Origin: Streptoalloteichus hindustanus
GTDB lineage: Bacteria > Actinomycetota > Actinomycetes > Mycobacteriales > Pseudonocardiaceae
Length of the DNA: 64,000 nt
Direction: 5' to 3'
NCBI RefSeq assembly: GCF_900129375.1
Contig: NZ_FQVN01000009.1
Span: 62,001 to 126,000, forward strand
Shown here: piece after piece, positions 45,565 through 54,697 of the stretch
Layout: every line of letters begins with the position of its first letter
Position numbering within the stretch: position 1 is the first letter of the stretch
Translations under genes and position numbers: made by a program
Notes under the pieces: model-generated
Seen by the model: the letters and a program-made list of their open reading frames with translations, nothing else
What the model was told of the DNA's origin: nothing
Database searches by the model: none

Positions 45565-46242
45565 TCACGGAGGACCGGCCTTGTAGCCGACGCCGCGGAC
45601 CGTGAGCACCACCTCGGGGTGCTCGGGGTCCTTCTCCACCTTCGACCGCAACCGCTGGACGTGCACGTTCACCAGCCGGGTGTCGGCGGCGTGCCGGTAG
45701 CCCCAGACCTGCTCCAGCAGCACCTCCCTGGTGAACACCTGGCGCGGCTTGCGGGCCAGCGCGACCAGCAGGTCGAACTCCAGCGGCGTGAGCTGGATCG
45801 CCCTGCCCTCCCTGACGACCTCGTGGCCGGGCACGTCGATCGTCAGGTCGCCGATGGTGAGCATCTCGGCCGGCTCGGAGTCGGTGCGCCGCAGCCGGGC
45901 CCTGATCCTGGCCACCAGCTCCTTGGGCTTGAACGGCTTGACCACGTAGTCGTCGGCGCCGGACTCCAGGCCGAGCACGATGTCGACGGTGTCGCTCTTC
46001 GCGGTGAGCATCACGATCGGCACGCCGGACTCGGACCGGATGGCCTTGCAGACGTCGATGCCGTTCATGCCGGGCAGCATCAGGTCCAGCAGGACCAGGT
46101 CGGGCTTGAGCTCGCGCAGCGCCGGAAGCGCGCGGGTGCCGTCGCCGACGACCGCGGTGTCGAAGCCCTCGCCCCTGAGCACGATCGTCAGCATCTCGGC
46201 CAGGGCCGGGTCGTCGTCCACCACGAGAACGCGTGCCTTCAT
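45565..46242 (-). CDS. mtrA: Response regulator MtrA
   Basis: 225 aa. The receiver shows VLVVDDDPALAEMLTIVLRGE, LLDLMLPGMNGIDVC with phospho-acceptor Asp53, and LTAKSDTVDIVLGLESGADDYVVKPF. The OmpR-type winged helix shows LTPLEFDLLVALARKPRQVF and VHVQRLRSKVEKDPEHP. MtrA is an essential regulator of cell wall, replication and cell-cycle genes in actinobacteria. Start ATG 46242 fits the family; ATG 46266 would add eight residues. No Shine-Dalgarno is clear for either. Confidence 0.96.
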   Translation of the reverse strand: MKARVLVVDDDPALAEMLTIVLRGEGFDTAVVGDGTRALPALRELKPDLVLLDLMLPGMNGIDVCKAIRSESGVPIVMLTAKSDTVDIVLGLESGADDYVVKPFKPKELVARIRARLRRTDSEPAEMLTIGDLTIDVPGHEVVREGRAIQLTPLEFDLLVALARKPRQVFTREVLLEQVWGYRHAADTRLVNVHVQRLRSKVEKDPEHPEVVLTVRGVGYKAGPP

Positions 46243-46531
46243 GCCCCACATGGTTGCACTGCTCATCGTTCGGGCTTGCACCCCCCGGCCGCCGACCGGC
46301 GCCAGGCCGTGCAGGTCCCCCTGCCTCCTCGCCACAGGGCCCCCTCCCAGTTCGTCGCCCCTGGTGGCGACGGCGCCGTTCGGGCGGCGCCGTCGCGTTG
46401 GCGACGCGGGTCAGGGCGCCTGACACGTCGCGTCGCCACGCCACAGCGCACCGTCACCCGGACGACTCACGCAAGGGACTGGTCGGGTGGTCTCCGGCGG
46501 TCGGCCGCCCGCCGGGCGGGGGCGAGGGTCC

Positions 46532-47173
46532 TCACAGCCCCACGCGGTCGAGGAGGTCGGCGACGTCCACCCGGGCCGAGCCGTCCACCACGTGCCACGG
46601 CGCCAGCCAGCCGGCGGCGGCCAGCTCGTCGTAGACGACGCCGCACCGGGCCTGGAGGCCGCCGTCGACCTCGTAGTGGTCCCTGGCGCGGTCCGTCTCG
46701 TGGTTCGCACGGTGCTCGGCGCGCTCGGCGGCGACGGCCGCCGGCACGCGCAGCAGCAGGTGGGCGTCCGGCGTCGGCACGCCGAACCGCTCGACCTCCA
46801 GCTGGCGGACCCAGGCGACGAACTCACCGTCGGCGCCCTGGCGCAGCCGCGCGGCGCCGTAGGCGGCGTTGGAGGCCACGTACCGGTCGAGCAGCACGAC
46901 GTCGTTGACGAGGAGGTCGGCGCGGAGCTGGGCGCTGGCGTCGCGCCGGTCCAGGGCGTAGAGGACGGCCATCCCGTGGACCGAGTCGATCAGGTCGCCG
47001 AGCCGGCCGTGCAGGGCGTCGCGCACCAGGTCGGCGTGCACGTCCTCGCCGTAGCGCGGGAAGGCGCGGCGCGCGACCCGCCGACCCCGCTCGGTCAGCG
47101 CCGCGGTGAGCGCGTCGGCCAGCGTGCGCTTGCCGGCCCCGTCCAGTCCCTCGATGACGACCAACCGTCCCAC
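46532..47173 (-). CDS. tmk: Thymidylate kinase, actinobacterial type
   Basis: 213 aa from GTG 47173. The P-loop IEGLDGAGKRTLADAL has the Arg of the actinobacterial GAGKRT form. FPRYGEDVHADLVRDALHG, LDRYVASNAAYGAARL (DRY motif) and ARDHYEVDGGLQAR (lid) follow. It phosphorylates dTMP to dTDP. Upstream of mtrA, as in M. tuberculosis Rv3247c. On its strand TACCGT lies 8 nt before the GTG, suggesting a leaderless transcript. Confidence 0.95.
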   Translation of the reverse strand: MGRLVVIEGLDGAGKRTLADALTAALTERGRRVARRAFPRYGEDVHADLVRDALHGRLGDLIDSVHGMAVLYALDRRDASAQLRADLLVNDVVLLDRYVASNAAYGAARLRQGADGEFVAWVRQLEVERFGVPTPDAHLLLRVPAAVAAERAEHRANHETDRARDHYEVDGGLQARCGVVYDELAAAGWLAPWHVVDGSARVDVADLLDRVGL

Positions 47174-47447
47174 GTGCGGAAACGGTATCGGCGTCGACGG
47201 GAGCACGCCCACCCGGGGCGGTGACCCGACCTCGCCTGTCCACTGAGGACACTCGGAGCCGGTCAGGGCGGTGACGCTCCGCCGCGCCCGCTCTGCGCCG
47301 TTCGGGTGTTCCTTTCCCGATCTCCGGGGAGAAGTCCGTTTTCGGCCACCATCAGGCGAGGATTGCGCCCGCCCCGTCCGGCCGCGGCGACGCCGACCGC
47401 GCCGGGGACCCACGGGCGGGAGACCCCCGAGAAGACGGAGCACGACG

Positions 47448-48404
47448 ATGGGAATCGCTGACTGGCTCAGGCGGCACTTCGTGGCCGAGCCCACCGGCCC
47501 CACGCCCGAGACCGCCCTCTCCCCGCCGCCGGACCCGTTCCGGCAGCAACCGCCGCCCAAACCCGTGGGCATGCCGTCGTCGGTCCGGCAGACCGCGCTC
47601 AGCGCCCGCACGCCGAGCGCCCTCGCCGGCGCCTGGTTCGACGCCGAGTTCGACCTGACGTGGCAGTCGCTGCCGGGCGGGGAGCAGCGGCACAGCCGGC
47701 CGGAGGACCTCGTGCGCGCCTACGCCTACGAGCTCGTCGCGCAGGTCACCGCGACGCACTCGGTCACGGCGGTGACCGCCGCGCAGGCCGAGGCCAACCG
47801 CCAGCTCGGCTGGGTGCGGGAGATCGAGGGCGTGGTGTCGATGCGGGGGTCGGTGGACCTCAGCGTCGCGCCGCTCTACCAGCAGGCGGCCGAGGAGCAC
47901 GAGCGGCTGCAACGCGACCGGCAGGCCGGCCGGCTGCGCAGGGAGCTGGAGACCGAGGAGATCGAGCACCTGCGGTCGGTGGCGTTCGACCAGCTCACCA
48001 GCGCGCGGATCTGGTGGGTGCTGCGGTACCCGGAGCGGGTCGGCGAGATCGCGGAGCTGGACGGCGTGTTCGCCCGCCTGTGCGGCGTCGAGCCCGACCC
48101 GCCCGTGGCGGTGACGCCGCTGCCGCCGCGGTCCGGAGGGGCGTTCGACAGCGTGGGGTGGCAGACCCTGGAGCGGGTGGCCGCGGTCCTGGAGCAGCTC
48201 GACGACACCAGCCGCGACCGGCTCGTGGAACTCGCCAACCACGTCGCGGGCAACTTCGGGCGGACGCTGACCGACGAGCAGCGGCCGCCGGTGACCGCCC
48301 CGGAGACCGCGATGGTGGACGCCGTGCCCGACACGATCCCCACGGAGCGAACCGACCACGACCTGCCCCCGGTCCGGACGAACGGGACCGGGCCGATCGC
48401 CTGA
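47448..48404 (+). CDS. Conserved protein of unknown function with central coiled coil
   Basis: 318 aa from ATG 47448 with GGAG at 9 nt. MGIADWLRRHFV precedes a Pro-rich part (to ~50). A compact core follows (residues ~65-205): GAWFDAEFDLTWQSLPGGEQ, RAYAYELVAQVTATHSVTAVTAAQAEANRQL, a charged helix AAEEHERLQRDRQAGRLRREL, then SARIWWVLRYPERVGEIAEL. The C-terminal third is a helix plus a disordered tail. No membrane segment is seen. I do not recognise a family. Divergent from tmk and convergent with sahH; monocistronic by its own hairpin. Confidence 0.75.
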   Translation: MGIADWLRRHFVAEPTGPTPETALSPPPDPFRQQPPPKPVGMPSSVRQTALSARTPSALAGAWFDAEFDLTWQSLPGGEQRHSRPEDLVRAYAYELVAQVTATHSVTAVTAAQAEANRQLGWVREIEGVVSMRGSVDLSVAPLYQQAAEEHERLQRDRQAGRLRRELETEEIEHLRSVAFDQLTSARIWWVLRYPERVGEIAELDGVFARLCGVEPDPPVAVTPLPPRSGGAFDSVGWQTLERVAAVLEQLDDTSRDRLVELANHVAGNFGRTLTDEQRPPVTAPETAMVDAVPDTIPTERTDHDLPPVRTNGTGPIA

Positions 48405-48485
48405 TCCACGGGCGGTCAGCCGAGGAACCTGGTGGACGGCAGCGGAACCTGGCGGACGGCGCACCGGCGGGGAACCGCCCCGACA

Positions 48486-48526
48486 AGCGGAGACGCCGCC
48501 GATGCTGCGTCGGCGGCGTCTCCGCT
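48486..48526. terminator. Terminator hairpin between the unknown gene and sahH
   Basis: A perfect 17-bp stem (48486-48502 / 48510-48526) with a 7-nt loop, shared by convergent genes. Confidence 0.8.
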
Positions 48527-48584
48527 GGAGCGTGTGCCCTGTGGGGCTGGAGCCGGCGACTCGTTGCCGGCTCCGGCCACGGCC

Positions 48585-50048
48585 TCAGTACCGGTAGTGC
48601 TCCGGCTTGAACGGGCCCTCGGGGTCGACGCCGATGTACTCGGCCTGCTCCTTGCTCAGCTTGGTGAGCTTGCCGCCCAGCGCCTCCAGGTGGATGCGGG
48701 CGACCTTCTCGTCCAGCTTCTTGGGCAGCCGGTACACCTCCCTGTCGTACTCCTCGTGCTTGGTGAACAGCTCGATCTGCGCGATCACCTGGTTGGAGAA
48801 GGAGTTCGACATCACGAACGAGGGGTGGCCGGTGGCGTTGCCCAGGTTCAGCAGCCGGCCCTCGGACAGGACGATGATCGAGTGGCCGTCGGGGAACACC
48901 CACTCGTCGACCTGCGGCTTGATGTTGATCCGGCGGACGCCGGGCAGCCGGGACAGGCCGGCCATGTCGATCTCGTTGTCGAAGTGCCCGATGTTGCCCA
49001 GGATCGCCTGGTGCTTCATCCGGGACATGTGCTCGGCGGTGATGATGTCCTTGTTGCCGGTGGCCGTGACGACGATGTCCGCCTGCCCGATCACCTCGTC
49101 CACAGTGGACACCTGGTAGCCGTCCATCGCCGCCTGCAGACCGCAGATCGGGTCGATCTCGGCGATGATCACGCGCGCGCCCTGGCCGCGCAGCGACTCG
49201 GCGCAGCCCTTGCCCACGTCGCCGTAGCCGCAGACCAGCGCCACCTTGCCGCCGATCAGCACGTCGGTGGCCCGGTTGATGCCGTCGACCAGCGAGTGCC
49301 GGCAGCCGTACCGGTTGTCGAACTTCGACTTGGTCACCGAGTCGTTGACGTTGATCGCCGGGAACAGCAGCTCGCCCTGTGCGGCGAGCTGGTACAGGCG
49401 CAGCACGCCGGTGGTGGTCTCCTCGGTCACGCCGCGGATGCCGTCACCGATCCTGGTCCACCGGGTGGCGTCCTCGGCCAGCGACCGGCGCAGGACGTCC
49501 AGGATGAGCTTCCACTCCTCCGGGTCGTCCTCCTCGGCCGACGGGACCACGCCGGCCTTCTCGTACTGCGCGCCCTTGTGCACCAGCAGCGTGGCGTCGC
49601 CGCCGTCGTCCAGGATCATGTTCGGGCCCTGGCCGTCCGGCCAGGTCAGCATCTGCTCGGTGCACCACCAGTACTCCGGCAGCGTCTCGCCCTTCCAGGC
49701 GAAGACCGGCACGCCCTTCGGCTCGTCGACGGTGCCGTGCTGGCCGACGACGACGGCCGCGGCCGCGTGGTCCTGCGTGGAGAAGATGTTGCAGGAGGCC
49801 CAGCGCACCTCGGCGCCCAGCGCCACCAGCGTCTCGATCAGCACGGCGGTCTGCACCGTCATGTGCAGCGAGCCGGAGATCCGCGCCCCCCGCAGCGGAT
49901 AGACCTCCGCGTACTCCCGCCGCAGCGCCATCAGACCGGGCATCTCGTGCTCGGCCAGGCGGATCTCCTTGCGGCCGAACTCGGCCAGCTCCAGATCGGC
50001 GACGGCGAACTCCACGCCGTTGCGCCGCTGCAACCTCTCGGCGGTCAT
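48585..50048 (-). CDS. sahH: S-adenosylhomocysteine hydrolase
   Basis: 487 aa, the actinobacterial long form. [65 protein letters not shown] and the NAD site [18 protein letters not shown], ending KPEHYRY, are diagnostic. It splits S-adenosylhomocysteine into adenosine and homocysteine, closing the methyl cycle. Strong GGAGGAAG before ATG 50048; TAGGGT at about 50083-50088 on the minus strand is a likely -10 box, leaving about 30 nt of leader, too short for a SAH riboswitch. Confidence 0.98.
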   Translation of the reverse strand: MTAERLQRRNGVEFAVADLELAEFGRKEIRLAEHEMPGLMALRREYAEVYPLRGARISGSLHMTVQTAVLIETLVALGAEVRWASCNIFSTQDHAAAAVVVGQHGTVDEPKGVPVFAWKGETLPEYWWCTEQMLTWPDGQGPNMILDDGGDATLLVHKGAQYEKAGVVPSAEEDDPEEWKLILDVLRRSLAEDATRWTRIGDGIRGVTEETTTGVLRLYQLAAQGELLFPAINVNDSVTKSKFDNRYGCRHSLVDGINRATDVLIGGKVALVCGYGDVGKGCAESLRGQGARVIIAEIDPICGLQAAMDGYQVSTVDEVIGQADIVVTATGNKDIITAEHMSRMKHQAILGNIGHFDNEIDMAGLSRLPGVRRINIKPQVDEWVFPDGHSIIVLSEGRLLNLGNATGHPSFVMSNSFSNQVIAQIELFTKHEEYDREVYRLPKKLDEKVARIHLEALGGKLTKLSKEQAEYIGVDPEGPFKPEHYRY

Positions 50049-50200
50049 CGCGAGCTTCCTCCACGTCGTAGGGGGCCAACCGCACCCTATCCCCCGCCAC
50101 GCCGGTTGCTCCGAAAACCAGTCGCGGCTTCGTCACGTGGCGCAAGATTGGGTTCTGCCCCGTAGCGACAGCCACGATCATGCAGTTCGAGGAGGCGGCC

Positions 50201-52636
50201 GTGCTGGTGCCAGGGCCGGACACGCGCGTGGTGGAGCTGCGCGTCCACGGGGTGATGGGGAACACGGCGGAGTCGTTGGTCGACGCGGTCTCCGCGGTCG
50301 ACGTCGACGGCGACACGGTGGGCCGCGTCGTGCGGCCGGCCGACCGCATGCGCCGGCCGGTGCCGGGTCCGGTGCTGCACGCGGGCGGGCGGCCGGTGCC
50401 GCGCACCGTCGAGGGCTACGTCTGGGGGCGGATGACCTCCGGCGGCTGGGCCAAGGCGACGTGGGCGTTGTTGTTCCCGTTCTCGCTGGCCAACGTGGCG
50501 CACTGGATGCTCCCGCCGACCAGGGCGGACCACCGGGGCAGCGTCCTGCTGGGGGCGGCGCTGCGCGGCCTGCTCCGGCTGGTCGCGGTGCTGCTGACCC
50601 TGTTGTTCGTCGCGCAGTGGGCGGTGGTGTGCCTGGACCTGGTCGCGGCGCAGTGCCTCGCCCCCGGCGCGTCCTGCCTGCCGTCGGCCCCCGACTGGCT
50701 GCGCGAGCTGACCGTGCTCCGTGCGCTGCTGGGCATGGCGCCGGTGGCGCTGGTCGTCCTCGGGCTGCACCGGGTCTCGGCGGTCGACTGGAGATCGCGC
50801 GAGACCCGGCTGACCGCGCCGGCGCGTCAGCTCCGGCGGATGCCGGCGGCCAGCGTCGTCGCCGACCCCGACACCCCCGCGCTGCGGTCGCTGCACACGA
50901 CCGCGGCACTCGCCGTCACCACGCTCCTGACGACCGGCGGGCCGACAGGCCCGGCGGTCGGGGGCGCGGTCGCGGTGCTGTGGTGGGCGTCGGTCGCCCT
51001 GCTCCTGGCCAGCGTGGCCGGTGTGCTGGCGCTGGACGACCCGACGGGCGCCGCCGAGGAGGACCGGATCCGCCGCGTTCTCGGCCCCGGGCCGCGCGCG
51101 GTGCTGCTGACCTGCGCGGGCGTGTTGTTCGCGCTCACCGCCCTGACCCCGCCGCCGATGACCGGCGCGCTGCCCGGGTCGGACGACACGGTGCTCGCCG
51201 TCGCGGTCGGGCTGGCGGTGTGCTGCGGGCTGGTGGCGGCGCTGCTGGCGCCCGCGGCGTGGCTGGCGCGCGGCGAGTGGGCGGGGCAGCCCCGCGATTT
51301 GCGCCCGTGGGCGGGTGGCTGGATGGCCGCCCCGGTGCTGGCACTGGCCGGACTGCTCGGCGGCGGGTTCGGCGCGGGCGTGGCGATCACCACCCGGCAG
51401 GTTCTTCGGTCACCGGAACTGGTGCTGCCCCCCGGCTACACCGGGATCACGTTGCTGTGGGGCGCGGGCGCGGCGCTGGGCCTGGTCGCCACCCTCGCGC
51501 TGGTCGCCGTCCTCGCGGTGCTGCGGCGGATCGCCGAGCGGCGGGGCCGGTTCGTGCCGCCGGAGGTGGAGCTGCTGCACGCCGGCCGGCCGGAGGACGC
51601 GCGGGTGGCCGCGCGCGCCTGGTGGCTGGCCGAGCTGCAACGCCGGTACGGGCACCGCGTGCTGGTGGGGTTCACCGGGCTGCTCTCGGCCGGCGCGATC
51701 ACCGCCGGCGCGATCAAGCTGGGCGGCCGGGGAATGCCAGGGTGGGCCGCGCCGCTGTCCGGCATCGGCGTGGTCGCGCTCGCCGCGCTGGCGGTGGGGT
51801 TGCTGCGGATCGTCTACGTGGCCGCGTGCCGGCCGGACGCCGCGCGCCGGGTCGGGCTGCTCGCCGACCTGGCCTCGTTCTGGCCCCGGGAGGCGCACCC
51901 GACCGTGCCGCCCTGCTACGCGTTGAAGGTGGTGCCCGAGCTGACGGCCAGGGCGCTGGAGCACCTGGACCGGCCCGGCACCCGGGTCGTGCTGGTCGGC
52001 CACAGCCAGGGCAGCCTGCTGGCGACGGTGACGGCGGCCAGGGTGCTGCAGGCGCTGCCGGAGTCGGAGCGGGGCCGGATCGGCCTGGTCACCGCCGGCT
52101 CGCAGCTCCAGTGGGCGTACCCGAGGGCGTTCCCCGCCGTGGTGCCGCACTCCTCCCTGGTGGAGCTCAGCGGCGAGCTGCGCGGTCGCTGGCGGTCGCT
52201 GTGCCGGGGCACCGACCCGCTGGGCGGCGCGGTGTCGACGTGGAGTCGCCAGGTCTACGGCGGCAAGCTGCTCGGCGTCGGGTTCCGCCAGGACGGGGCC
52301 GAGGGGCCGTTGCCGTCGGCGGTCCGCAGCGACACGGGCGCGCTGGTCCTGGGCGGGGACCACTGGCTGCCCGACCCGCAGGCAGCCCCGGTGGACGGCC
52401 GGCGGTGGACCCCGGGCGTTCTCGGCCACCGCGACTACTTCGCCGACCCGGAGTGGGACCGGGCGATCGCGATGGCAGCGGGCCTGGAACGGCCGCCGAC
52501 GCCCCGGGAGCGCAAGCGGACCACGCCCGAGCCGCCCCCGTCCGGCGCCCTGCCCAGGACCCGGACGGTCCTCACCCGGCCAGCGGTCCTGCGGCCGCCC
52601 GTCCCGGAAGTGCCGGAACAGGCGAAACCGCACTAG
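50201..52636 (+). CDS. Polytopic membrane protein with split alpha/beta-hydrolase motifs
   Basis: 811 aa from GTG 50201, 5 nt after GAGGAGG; ATG 50180 is possible. The N-terminus VVELRVHGVMGNTAESLV looks like the first strand and oxyanion turn of an alpha/beta hydrolase. A long middle (~110-550) holds eight or more hydrophobic segments. The soluble C-terminal part then has TRVVLVGHSQGSLLATVTAARVL, a nucleophile elbow GHSQGS, followed by VTAGSQLQWAYPRAFP and GHRDYF. This suggests a hydrolase fold interrupted by a membrane domain. Substrate is unknown, perhaps a lipid. Divergent from sahH. Confidence 0.82.
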   Translation: MLVPGPDTRVVELRVHGVMGNTAESLVDAVSAVDVDGDTVGRVVRPADRMRRPVPGPVLHAGGRPVPRTVEGYVWGRMTSGGWAKATWALLFPFSLANVAHWMLPPTRADHRGSVLLGAALRGLLRLVAVLLTLLFVAQWAVVCLDLVAAQCLAPGASCLPSAPDWLRELTVLRALLGMAPVALVVLGLHRVSAVDWRSRETRLTAPARQLRRMPAASVVADPDTPALRSLHTTAALAVTTLLTTGGPTGPAVGGAVAVLWWASVALLLASVAGVLALDDPTGAAEEDRIRRVLGPGPRAVLLTCAGVLFALTALTPPPMTGALPGSDDTVLAVAVGLAVCCGLVAALLAPAAWLARGEWAGQPRDLRPWAGGWMAAPVLALAGLLGGGFGAGVAITTRQVLRSPELVLPPGYTGITLLWGAGAALGLVATLALVAVLAVLRRIAERRGRFVPPEVELLHAGRPEDARVAARAWWLAELQRRYGHRVLVGFTGLLSAGAITAGAIKLGGRGMPGWAAPLSGIGVVALAALAVGLLRIVYVAACRPDAARRVGLLADLASFWPREAHPTVPPCYALKVVPELTARALEHLDRPGTRVVLVGHSQGSLLATVTAARVLQALPESERGRIGLVTAGSQLQWAYPRAFPAVVPHSSLVELSGELRGRWRSLCRGTDPLGGAVSTWSRQVYGGKLLGVGFRQDGAEGPLPSAVRSDTGALVLGGDHWLPDPQAAPVDGRRWTPGVLGHRDYFADPEWDRAIAMAAGLERPPTPRERKRTTPEPPPSGALPRTRTVLTRPAVLRPPVPEVPEQAKPH

Positions 52637-53237
52637 GCAACCAGTTCGCGCCGCACGCGGGCATCCCGTAGGAGTTCCTGGCGCAGCAGTGGGAACACGG
52701 CTCTGGCATGACCCGTGAGCGGCTGCTGCGGAGCTGGCAGGCCACAGGAGTGCGGCAGCGACGGCACGAGCTGCCGGTGGCGAAGACTTGTGGCACAGGG
52801 CATTCCACGATCACGACGTGCGTGGAAGTCCTGCACGCCGAGTTGGGCCGGCCAACCGGCGCAAGCCCGGCCGAACGCCGAACGCCGAACGCCGAACCGA
52901 TGGTCACCGAGGGATTCCCAGCCTGGCCTGCTCGGACACCCGCGTGCGAGAGCTCGTTCCAAACTGACCACTGAGTCCACTGAGGACAAATGTTCGTCAG
53001 TGAATGACGGCCTGCAGAAGCAGGTCAGCTCAGAACGAGCTGGCGTGACGGCTTGCTTGTGACGCAGGACGTTCCGCGTTCATTCCCTTCCCAGAACCCC
53101 CGGCGTCACCTCATCTTCCGCCGCGGGTCGACCGGCTTTGGTGTGGACAGCAGTGTTTCCGTCGACCCCGCCTTGCACACCGGGCGCTCAACCGATGGTC
53201 ACCGGGCCGAGCTCCAGGCCGTTCGAGGCTTGCTCGA
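52637..53237. other. Gene-poor, scar-like region
   Basis: 600 bp with lower GC and atypical codons in every frame. It holds a 4-copy GCCGAAC heptamer (52870-52897), a 15-bp direct repeat (52895-52909 and 53190-53204) and short fragments such as an 88-codon frame at 52708. No intact gene is supported. It may be the remnant of a deleted or degraded insertion. Confidence 0.5.
52870..52897. repeat. GCCGAAC heptamer, four tandem copies
   Basis: Four exact 7-bp copies in a row, directly followed by and overlapping one arm of a 15-bp direct repeat whose second arm is at 53190-53204. Confidence 0.9.
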
Positions 53238-54587
53238 TCAGACCGCGAGTCGCCCCGCGGTGGCGAGGTGCTCGCGGAGCAGACCGTCCGCGAGGTCGGG
53301 CTGGTCGGCGGCGAGCAGCCCGGCCGGGGCGAGGACGTACCGCCGGTCCACGACGACGGCCGCGTGCCGCAGGACGGGACGGAGCACCGGGTCGGCGCGC
53401 AGGGTCTCCTCGACGGCGGCCAGCGCGGCGGCGTCGGCGTGGCGGAACACGCCGCCCGAGAGGACCAGCAGGCCGGCGCCGCGCGGGCCGAGCCGGCCGT
53501 CGACCAGCCGCAGGTGCCGGCGCAGCGCCACGACGGCGGCGAGCGCGGCCAGACGGGTGTCGTACGCGACCTCCTCGGGGTCGTCCGCGCCGGCGGGCAC
53601 CCAGTGCACCCGCTCCGCGCGCCGGTCGGCCGCCGACCGCAGGAGCTCCGCCTCGCCGGGAACGAGCAGCCGCTCGGCCTCGGCCTCGGCCACCACTCCG
53701 GGCGCCGACCACCGCATCCCGAGGTCGCCCTCGACCGTGCGCCGGTCCGGCGGCAGGTCGACCGTGCGCCGCCCGCGCTCTTCGTCCACTGTGGACACAG
53801 CGGAGTAGACGTCGGTGGTGGCCCCGCCGACGTCGGTCACCAGCACCGCGCCCGGGGCGTCGGCGCCGTCGGCGAGCACGGCCGCGAGCCGGGACACGCC
53901 GTGGAGGACGGCGTCCGGGGTGACGGCGCGCACCAGGCTCCGGAACCGCGGCCCCCGGGACAGGCCCTTCCCCCCGATCACGTGCCGGAGGAAGACCTCG
54001 CGGATCGCGGTCCTGGCCGGCCCCGGCGCCAGCTCGCCCACGTCGGGCAGCACGTTGTCGGTGGGGACGACGGTGCGGCCGGTGGCCAGGAGGAGCGCCT
54101 CCGCCTCCGCGCGGGCCTCGCGGTTGCCGGCGAGCACGACCGGGCACCGGACGCGGTTGGCGGCCAGCCGCCGGGCGTTGTGCAGCAGCACCCTGGTGTC
54201 GCCGCCGTCGGTGCCGCCCACCAGCAACACCACGTCCGGAGCCGCCGCGCGCAGCGCCCGGATCCCGGCGCCCGTGAGCTCGCCGGAGGACACGTGCACC
54301 ACCCTCGCGCCGGCCGACAGCGCGACCCGGTGCCCGGCCTCGGCGCTGACCAGCCGCTCCTGGCCCACGACCGCCAGCCGCAGGCCACCGCCCGCCGAGG
54401 AGCAGGCGAGCACCGCACAGTCCGCCGCGCCCAGCTCGTCGACCAAGGACCGCACCCCGTGCAGCACCTCGGGCGGGGTCGTCCGGTGCTGCGCCGTGCC
54501 CACCAGCGCGCCGGCGGCGTCGACCAGCGCGGCCTTGGTCCACGTCGACCCCACGTCCAGGCAGAGCAACCGCCCTCGTCCGCTCAT
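53238..54587 (-). CDS. MutL/GlmL-type ASKHA protein (glutamate mutase L family)
   Basis: 449 aa. An actin-like ATPase fold: LLCLDVGSTWTKAALVD (phosphate 1), VLLVGGTDGGDTRVLLHNAR, VLVTDVGGATTDVYSAVST (phosphate 2), GDLGMRWSAPGVV and a late LLVLSGGVFRHA. These are the marks of GlmL/MutL, the ATPase encoded beside glutamate mutase (and other B12 mutases) and thought to reactivate the cobamide enzyme. Here no mutase subunit is adjacent: the downstream 600 bp is gene-poor and the upstream gene is a divergent aldo/keto reductase. Partner unknown. Confidence 0.9.
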   Translation of the reverse strand: MSGRGRLLCLDVGSTWTKAALVDAAGALVGTAQHRTTPPEVLHGVRSLVDELGAADCAVLACSSAGGGLRLAVVGQERLVSAEAGHRVALSAGARVVHVSSGELTGAGIRALRAAAPDVVLLVGGTDGGDTRVLLHNARRLAANRVRCPVVLAGNREARAEAEALLLATGRTVVPTDNVLPDVGELAPGPARTAIREVFLRHVIGGKGLSRGPRFRSLVRAVTPDAVLHGVSRLAAVLADGADAPGAVLVTDVGGATTDVYSAVSTVDEERGRRTVDLPPDRRTVEGDLGMRWSAPGVVAEAEAERLLVPGEAELLRSAADRRAERVHWVPAGADDPEEVAYDTRLAALAAVVALRRHLRLVDGRLGPRGAGLLVLSGGVFRHADAAALAAVEETLRADPVLRPVLRHAAVVVDRRYVLAPAGLLAADQPDLADGLLREHLATAGRLAV

Positions 54588-54697
54588 CCGAACGCCCCGT
54601 CCGCCGACGACAACGAGGAGGTCATGTCCGGCACGCTACCGCTGGCGGGCGGGCCGCGGTTGGGAAAAGCTGGTGGCGGGACCGGCGAGGAGGAGCG

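Noticed and set aside
50049-50179. SAH riboswitch upstream of sahH
   Set aside because: The likely -10 box leaves only about 30 nt of leader and no SAH-aptamer pattern is visible.
49969-52671. A 900-codon frame over the membrane hydrolase in another phase
   Set aside because: Arg/Gly-rich translation, while the alternative phase gives membrane helices and GHSQGS.
52708-52974. 88-codon plus-strand frame in the scar-like region
   Set aside because: Runs through a heptamer repeat, has atypical codon use and no recognisable domain; kept only as part of the region note.
53188-54543. Alternative minus-strand frame over the MutL/GlmL gene
   Set aside because: Wrong phase relative to the clear ASKHA motifs; Arg/Gly-rich.
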